In this document: positions 52,701 to 61,700 of the stretch, piece by piece
Layout of the letters: each line of letters begins with the position of its first letter
How positions within the stretch are numbered: position 1 is the stretch's first letter
Source of the DNA: Stomoxys calcitrans
Lineage: Eukaryota > Arthropoda > Insecta > Diptera > Muscidae
Direction: 5' to 3'
DNA: 64,000 bases
NCBI RefSeq assembly: GCF_963082655.1
Contig: NC_081552.1
Location: 193,964,098-194,028,097, forward strand
Translations under genes and position numbers: made by a program
Notes under the pieces: generated by a model
Seen by the model: only the letters and a program-made list of their open reading frames with translations
Database searches by the model: none
Told to the model about the DNA's origin: nothing

Positions 52701-55700
52701 ACGCATACTACAGCAAGAATAGGTTAAGTTTAGGTGACAGTCTGCCATCAGTCATCACCACTGCGTGCTGCAGTGCGACAACTGTTTGGCGAGAAGTTTT
52801 TATGTGGCTGCCATACCATTATTTCAAATGGCATAGTTCTTCACAAATGTCGCCAGCGTTCGGAGGGGATAACCACCGCTTAACAGTTTTTATTTTTCTG
52901 ATGTTCTTGCCAGGATTCGAACAGAGGCGATCAGCGTCATATGCGGACATCTTAACCTCTGCGCTACGATGGCTTCTCAGATAGCTTTAAAAACCCAACA
53001 ACTTGCGAATGTTCACATCCGCTAAATCCGACAAGTTCTCAAAGAAATGAGAGCTAAAAGTGGAACTCCTTCTGACTGCTAGTGCGAGACACACTCACAG
53101 AAGGTGTTCTATAGTCTCTTCTTCCTCGAAGTGCTCACAGCTTCTGCAAAAATTGTTACTTGAAACCTTCAGTCTGTCAGCATGTTTTCCGATCAGTTAG
53201 AGACCTGACATGACGGACACAATGACTGAAATGTCAGTTCTATGCACCGATAGCGAAGCGATAGACCTCTTCAAGTCAAGACCACATAATTTTGGAATGT
53301 TCATCAAATGTTCGCAGCTAAGCTTCTCGAAACAGCAATGAACACCACACAGATCGGACCTCAATGGTCCAGCCTGTGTGAGCACCACATAGGGGGTGGG
53401 TGAAATAATTAATAACGGTTTGGTATTAAAACCAATAACGGTCTGCTGCTAGAACCAATAACAGATTGGTATTAAAAGCAATACCAGTTTGGTAATAAAT
53501 TTAATACCAAAAGGTACTAATCATTTTGTTTTTCATCCATCCGGTATTGTTTTTATACCATACGGTGTTGCTTTACTATCAATACCGTATGATACTGAAA
53601 TCAGCAAGTTTGATATCAACTTTTCTCTGTGTGTTTTTACGTATATACTTTGGAAGGTCACAGATTCAGATTCCAAAGCATTGCAAACGGATAGGTATAA
53701 AACGATATGCAATTTCAATCCTAACTTGTCTCAAACGAATTCAATTAATCTGGATGTGGGTTTCAAATTTCTACTAAACTAGAAATCTACTACAATATGC
53801 ATTTACAGCACTACAACTTACATGACTTTCTATCAGCGTGACGCGTGCGCTTCCGCTCTCTGGGTGTTGTTCGATTTCCAGGTGCTTTGGTGGCAGTCTT
53901 AACCAATGACTCTAATATCTCATCATCGCCATCGGTGAAATTCTCTTCACTTTGACGCATTTGAGGAGATCGCAAATTCTCAGCACGTCGACGACGCCAT
54001 GTCAAGGTACCATCGGCACTATCAGCACTGGGCGTACCCAATAGTTCTCTAAAAAAGGAACAAAAAAACGACAAGGATCAGATTTGGAACTTTACTCTGT
54101 ATATTCTTCTTGGTGACGTCTTACTTCAGTTCAGCATCTTGTTTATCTTCTTTGGTTTTAAACTTGGCTATGTCAACAATAAGCTTTCCTCTGGTCTTAT
54201 TTCTTTCCCGATGATTTGCCTTCTTTTCAATTTGCTGCTGTACTCTCTCACGTGTAGTGCGATATTCCAAAGCAAATTCGGAAAGAATGCGGCAGAACTC
54301 ATTGGGACGGGAATCGGCAACACTGTGTTGGGGTACACCCAGCCAAAGAAGGAATTTGCGGTATCTGAAATTATGGAACAAGAAATAGTAGAAATATTCA
54401 CCAACAAGTTTGTAAAAGTAATGGCATAAAATATATGGGTTGCCCAAAAAGTAATTGCGGATTTTTTAAATGTAAAAGCATTTTTAATAAAACTTAGAAT
54501 GAACTTGAATCAAATATACTTTTTTTACACTTTTTTTCTAAAGCAAGCTAAAAGTAACAGCTGATAACTGACAGAAGAAAGAATGCAATTACAGAGTCAC
54601 AAGCTGTGAAAAAATTTTTCAACGCCGACTATGTGAAAAATCCGCAATTACTTTTTGGGCAACCCAATAATATTGATACACTGAGAAAACGAAAAATGAA
54701 ATACTAAAAAACAACTTTTTTATACAACAAATTACTAATATGTTTGTTTGGATACACAAATGATCATCTATGAAAGTGATTGGGCACCTAAGAGTTTAGT
54801 TGCATATGGCAACACTGATTTATCATTTATTCCTTTTTATACCCACCACCACACATCGTAATATCCATGTGTTCTTGATCGTCGTTGTTGTTGTTGTAGC
54901 AGTTTGTTGTGTTCTATCTTTCGTCTGTTTGATTCTGTTGAGTGTCAAGACCTAGAAACTCTGCGACTAAGATGGGGTGCGTTCACAGCGATCTGGGTCT
55001 GGCTAGGCTGTTAAACAGATGACGTGTACCGTGCGGTCCCTGGTTACAATCGGGGCATACATCTTGCACGTCGACATCAATCCTTGCTCTGTAGGAGTTG
55101 AGGTGGCTGCATCTGCCGGAAGGTAATTCAGTCAGAACTACTCTGGTTTGCCGGGGAGATCAATTTCTTCAAGTGCAATGGGAGGCGGTCGTTCTCCAAG
55201 GACTATATTCACCCGGTAGCCATTTATCGCATCTGCTGCCGTGTCTGCATGAATGTTGTCTAGACTTGCTTGATATCCTGCATGATCTTGATGTTCTCTC
55301 TTGTAACGCTGAACCTCACGCTCTAGATCATGTAGATCGACCTTGAGGCTTCTGGGCCGTTGATATCTATCCACAAGGTGATGATTTGGATGGTCTCTGC
55401 GATAACAGCCCAAAAGGTATTGCTTAGACAGCATATAGTTATGTCTTCAGATGGAGGTGGTCCACATGAGATCTGAGGAGACAGCCCGTCGTAGTTCGGA
55501 GGGCGGCATTCTGACAGATCTGAATAATATTCCACTGCGTGTCACACACAGGCGCTGCACAACTTACCGCAGAACGGCCAGTTGTTTTGTACGTGGTCAA
55601 CAAGGTTTCTTTGTCCGCACCCCAAGTGCTGCCAGCAAGTGACTTGAGGACCTTGTTTCTACTTTTGACTTTATCGCAAAAGTCTAAGGCACGTTGGGGA

Positions 55701-58700
55701 GAATGTGTAAGAGCTGTCAAATGTGATGCCAAGTATTTTGGGACACTTGGAATCGACCATCACAGTCAGCTCAGTATTTACCTCACGCGTATTTGTAGTG
55801 AACAATGTGACTGAAGATTTGGTGGCAGATATCTTCGGATTTCTTGTAGCGAAATATGAGGCAAGTTCGTTGAGGTAGACGTTCAACCTATCGCAGATGT
55901 CAACAATGGGTGGGGGGCCTGATGCCATGATCGTACAATCGTTCGCATATGATACGATCTCTATGCCGTCTGAAGATGGTGGAATGGAGGATAGGTAAAG
56001 GTTAAACAGTGCCGAAGATTTGACCCCACCTTGGGGAACTCCCTATTTTACTCTACGGTGCTTCGACTTCTTATCCCTAAATTCCACAAATGACTGGCGA
56101 CCACACAGATAATTCCCGACCCAGTGTTTCAGGCCTGACTGAAGGGACGTGCTGGCGATGTCCTCAAATAGTTTGGCATGGCTGACCGTGTCGAATTCTT
56201 TCGATAGGTCCAGCACCACGAGGACCGTCCTATCACATGGCCTGGGCTGATTGAAGCCACGGTCGTCGTAAAAATCTAAGACAATCTAGCCATGTCCGTC
56301 CCTCTATCTGTTGAAATCACGCTACAGTCTTTAAAAATAGAGATATTGAGCTGAAATTTTGCACAGATTCTTTTTTTGTCCATAAGCAGGTTCGGACTAT
56401 ATCTTGATATATCCCCCATATAGACCGACCCGTCGATTTAGGGTCTTAGGCCCATAAAAGCCACATTTATTATCTGATTTTGCAGAAATTTGGAACAGTG
56501 AGTTGGGTTGGGGCCTTCGACATTCTTCTTCAATTTCAGCGAAGAATCTTACTCTCAAATACTCCAAGCACTGCCTCATCTGCTTTCACAAGTATCTATG
56601 CTTCAGAACCATATAACAGCACGGGTAGTATCAGTGTCTTGTATGGTGTAATCTTCGTCTGTCGAGAGGTGGCCTTCTTTCTAAACGATAGACCTATAAA
56701 AGCCACATTTAATGTCCGATGTCGCCGAAATTTGGGACTGTGAGTTGTGTTAGGGCCTTCGACATTCTTTTTCCATTTGGTCCACATCGGTTCGGATTTG
56801 CATATAGCTGCCACATATACCGACCTCTCGATTTAAAGTCTAGGCCCCATAAAAAGCGATTTGTAATCCGATTTCGCTGAAATTTGACACAGGGACTTAT
56901 GTTAGGCTTTTCGACATTCGTGTCGTATATGGTTCAGATCGGCCTATATTTGGATGTAGCTTCCATAAAGACCAATATTTTGTTCTACAAAATTAAACAA
57001 TGACTTTTACTTATCACTCAATGTCTGTGTCGAATTTGGTCCAAATCGGACCATACTTCAATATAGCTGCTACGGTGGCATTAGTTATGAATTTTTTACC
57101 GGACTGTGACGAAAGGTGGTTTACATATATACCCGAGCTGATGGGTATCGAAAGTTGGTCACGCGGTATTAATCATAATACTTTTTTTTTAGGGAACATC
57201 ACTTTTGCAGGACATTAATTTCATAATCCATATATTTTTTTTTTTCTTTTTACTGTAAAAATTTGAGTTCCTATGTATCTTAAATACCTACCTATTCATC
57301 ACTCTCCTGTGCACAATTTGCAAAATGATTATTCTCTCTGCACAATCGGCCAAAAAGTCCACCAATTTCTGTTGTAATTGAGGCGGACAATCATGTTTGC
57401 ACATCAATTTCAGACGATCCCAGGATGCTTTACATTCATTCTCCAACTGAGAGAGATTATAAGCCAAATCGTTGAAGTCAGCTTTCGAAGCACGAGTTAT
57501 GGGACCAATTTCCGAATATAAGTCCGTTGTTTCCATACCCGATTCCATGACAATGTGGCATAAATGATGTAGTAAAGAATGTTTGTGTACGGTATCCTTA
57601 ACCTCAGGAACCTGAGAAGGCAAAATCAAAGCATGGTGAATTCATAAATCAAAGATGGAACATTTTAATCCACATACCTTAGCTAAATACTCGATTTGGA
57701 AACCCTTGACGGGGGCACCATTCAAAAATATGCCCACTGACAATAATGTAGAGAGAATACATTTGAATGTAGGATTGTTTCGTAGAATTTCGATGCCATG
57801 TTTTAAATCCATCAAAGGTTCAGCAATTTCTTTCTGTAATACGAAAAAAATAGGTTTATACAGAGTTAAACAGAGTTGAAACATATGTACGAACAATAGA
57901 TCACTTACCTCACTATTATCAAAATCTAAACGGAATGCCCATAATCTTAATCTAGCTGCCAATTCTGAGATGGATGCCAATGTCAGAAGAAATTGCTCCG
58001 CACTGCCCAAAGGTAGTTCAGGATTAGCCATCTGAAAGAGGAAAAATAAATAATCAAAATAAGCTAAGAAATGCAAAAAAAAAAAAACAAGTAAAAGGGT
58101 GCTAAGTTTGGCCGGGCGACATACTGGGAACCCACCACCATGGATTCTGTACCAAATAAATTTGGTTGAAGGACATACTTTCATTCTACATACCAAAATT
58201 CTCCAAGCCAGAAAAAAATTAAAGCTTCTAGGAACCGAACAAGGGCGATCGAGAGACCGATTTACATAGGAGCTATTGAGTACAGTTGTTGAAAGTCATA
58301 ACAGAACACAACATGCAAAATTTCAGCCAAATCGGACAAAAATTGCTGCTTGTAAGGGCTCCAGAGGTCAAATTGGGAGAACTGTTTATATGGGAGCTAT
58401 ATCTGGTAATAGACCGATTCGGACCGTACTTGGAAGACATAACGGAATACTACATGCAAAATTTCAGTCAAATCGGACAACATTTTTGGCTCCAGAGGCT
58501 CAAGAAGTCAACTCGGGAGATCGCTTTATATGGGAGCTATATCAGGTTTAAGACCGATTTGGACTTTACTTAGTACAGTTGTTAAAAGTATTAACAGAAC
58601 ACTACATGCAAAATTTTCAAAGGCTCAAGAAGTCAAATCGGGAGATCGGTTTATATGTTAGCTCCGAACGACTCAGAATGTCAAGACTATCAACAATATA

Positions 58701-61700
58701 TAAACTTTATGGGATCTTAGACGAATATTTCGAGGTGTTACAAACGGAATGACTAGATTAGTATACCCCCTATGGTGGTAGGAAGTAGATCGTTGGGAAT
58801 TTTAACTGAGCCATAGCGGATCAGATTTGGATATAGCCCCCATTATAAACCGATCCCCGATCTCTTGAGCCTCAAGATTTAGCTGAAATTTAACACAAGG
58901 ACTTCTGTTCTGACTTCCAATAACCGTGCCCCATATAAACAGATCCTCAGATTTGACTTCTGGAGCCCCAAAGCCTCAATTTTCTTCCGATTTGGCAGTA
59001 ATTTCGCACAATGGTTTGTGGTATAACTTTCAACACCTAGACTAGGCATGAGCCGAATCGGTCTTTAAACTGATATAGCCCCCATATAAAACGATCCTCA
59101 GATTTGACCACCTAGGCCCCTTGATGCCTCAATTTTCAACTGATTTAGCTAAAATTTGGCACAAAGGCTACTGCTATGACTTTCAACATCCGTGCTAAGT
59201 ATAATCCAAATTGGTCAATAAATTGATATAGCCCCCATTTTAACCCTATCCTCTGATTTGAATTCTTGAGCCCCTAGACGCCTCAATTATCTTCCGATTT
59301 GGTACGTAAAGTAGACTTATGCCTTCCAACATTCGGACCAAATCTTACCCAGATAGATTGATAAGCTACCATACAGAACCATCTCCGGACTTGACATTTT
59401 GAGCCTTAGTTTTTGCCCGATTTGGCTGAAATTTGGCATATAGGTTTATAAATAGATATAGAGCCTTTAAAACTAATACCCCCTTATGATGTCTTGAGAC
59501 CATCCAGAGGGATGCGGGTCTGGCTGGGCAGTTTAGCAGGTGACGTGTGGTCTCAGGTCGCATTCGGGACACACATTCTGCACATCAATATTTCCTCAGT
59601 GAGAATTTGGTTTTCCGGGGGAGGTAAATTTTTTCAGGTACAAAGCGAGGCAATCGTCCTCCAAGAATCACATTCACCCGTTAGCTATTCATCGCATCTG
59701 TTACCGCATCTGCATAAAAATTGTCTAGATTCGCCCAATATGACGCTTGATCTAAAGGTTCTCTCTTGTAACGATGAACCTCACGCTCTAGATCAGTTGA
59801 TGTGCTATGCAGTCTTCGAAGTCCCCGGTTTAAGAAATTCTACATTTAATCTCGGGAGAAGTAGTCCCTCAAGCGTTTTGACTACTGCTGAGAGAAGTGA
59901 GTTCGGTCTGTACTACTCCCCCTTACTCGGGATCATTCCAGGCTTTAGTGGCGGGATCATTTTACCCATCTTCCAGACATTGGGTACTATAAGAGTGTAA
60001 AAACACTGGTTGAGGACAGTTGTAAGGTACTCGCCTCCAGGTGGAACCAGGCTCTCTAGCATCAGTGTAGAGATTCCGTCGAAGCCCAATGCCTTGGATA
60101 ACTTGGCGACACGGATAACATGATAAACTCTGATAGCTGTCCATGGGCTCGGAGACCACGAATATGACGAATTTCTATACTCCTAGCCCTGCCAATCTCG
60201 GGATGCATAATAAATTGAGGGTTGAACAGCTTGGCGCATCTATTCGTATCTATCACTGTTATGTCGCCAAAATAGACCGAGCTTCTGTCATTCCTTCCAA
60301 CGAGGTTCACGCGCGGCTTAACAGTAGACCACAACATGCCTAAGCCGGTACCTAATTCACATTGGTGGTCTGATACCAAAGAAATGACGGGTTGTCAGGA
60401 TAAGTCACTCACGAGATCAGAGGATGCAATGGAAATGTCTTCCTAGCTGCTGCACTTCCTTGTAATCCTCATTCACCATGCAAAACGTGGAGCCTACAAT
60501 TTGCTCTTCCAAAGCTATGGCCCGCTGGTCGTTACCTAGTGGAGAATGCCATAAAGTGTGATACGCATTATGCTTTATGCTTTATTTATTACCCGATTTC
60601 GCTGAAATTTGAAACAGTGAGTTGTTTTGATCCTCCCGATATCCGATTTTAATATGGTTCAGATCGGACTATATTTAGATACAGCTGTCATATAGACCAA
60701 TCTGCCGATAAAGGGTCTGAAGCCCATGAAAGATTTATGATTTATCCAATTTCGCTGCAATTTGAAACAGTGAGTAGTTCTAGGCCTTCCAACATTTGAC
60801 CTCAATATGGTTCAGATCGGACTATATTTAGATATAGCTGTCATATAGACCGATCTACCGACAAGGGGTCTGAAGCCCAAAAAAGCTTTATTTATTACCC
60901 GATTTCGCTGAAATTTGAAACAGTGAGTAGTTTTAGGCCTTCTAACATAAGAACCAAATATGGTTTGGATCGGACTATATTTAGTTATAGCTGCCATATA
61001 GACCGATCTCCCGATAAAGGGTTTGAAGCCCGTAAAAGCTTAATTTTTTATCCGATTTCGCTGAAATTTGAAACAGTGAGTAATTTTAGGCCTCCCGACA
61101 TCTACTCAAATATGGTTCAGATCGGACTACATTTATACAAAGCTGCCCTATAGACCGATCTCCAGATAAATGGCCTGAAGCCCATAAAAGCTTTATTTAT
61201 TAACCGATTTCGCTAAAATTCGCTAAATTTTTTAAACAATGAATAGTGTTGGGTCACTTAACATCGGACCCAAATATGGTTCAGATGGGACTATATATTT
61301 AGATATAGCTGTCATATAGATCGATCTGCCGACAAGGGGTCTGAAGCCCAAAAAAGCTTTATTTATTACCCGATTTCGCTGAAATTTGAAACAGTAAATA
61401 TCTTTAAGCCTTTCGACATATGGTTCAGATCGGGCTGTCGATAAAGGGTCTAAGCCCATAAAAGCTTTATATATAAACCAATCTCCCGATAAAGGGTCTA
61501 ATGCCCATAAAAGCTTTATTTTTTATCCGACTTCGCTGAAATTTTAAATAGCTTCCCGAGTTCCAGCCCCAAATATGGGTCAGATCAGACTATATAAATA
61601 TAGCCGTCACATAAACCGATCTTCCAATTTAGGGCTTTAATCCCATAAAAAGCAGATTAATTGTCTGAAAAGGTTACTTGTATATTAGTTCTCCGGACCT

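Larger units (their letters stand above)
28737..53821 (-). other. Fhos: 25-kb last intron of Fhos, filled with repeats and a nested gene
   Basis: Donor gtaagttg at 53821 and acceptor cag ending at 28737 bound this intron, in matching phase 1. It contains the complete ACBP gene on the plus strand, four SINE copies, at least ten Helentron-like fragments, several non-LTR retrotransposon remnants, one MITE and a fold-back transposon. Repeat-free DNA is limited mainly to 47.1-48.6 kb and short patches. Confidence 0.85.
54365..57291 (-). other. Fhos: Fhos intron with MITE, Jockey-like LINE and repeat
   Basis: This is the 2927-bp intron between the exons ending at 57292 and starting at 54364. It holds the MITE (54436-54667), a LINE remnant (54880-56280) and type-2 dispersed repeat (56283-57160). 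Confidence 0.85.

Noticed and set aside
53489..53782. Plus-strand open frame of 97 codons
   Set aside because: It lies in a GGTATT/AATACC-rich low-complexity stretch, has a competing frame of similar length, and has no motif.
54121..54429. Plus-strand open frame of 96 codons opposite a Fhos exon
   Set aside because: It is the antisense shadow of the exon at 54125-54364, whose minus-strand product and splice sites are convincing.
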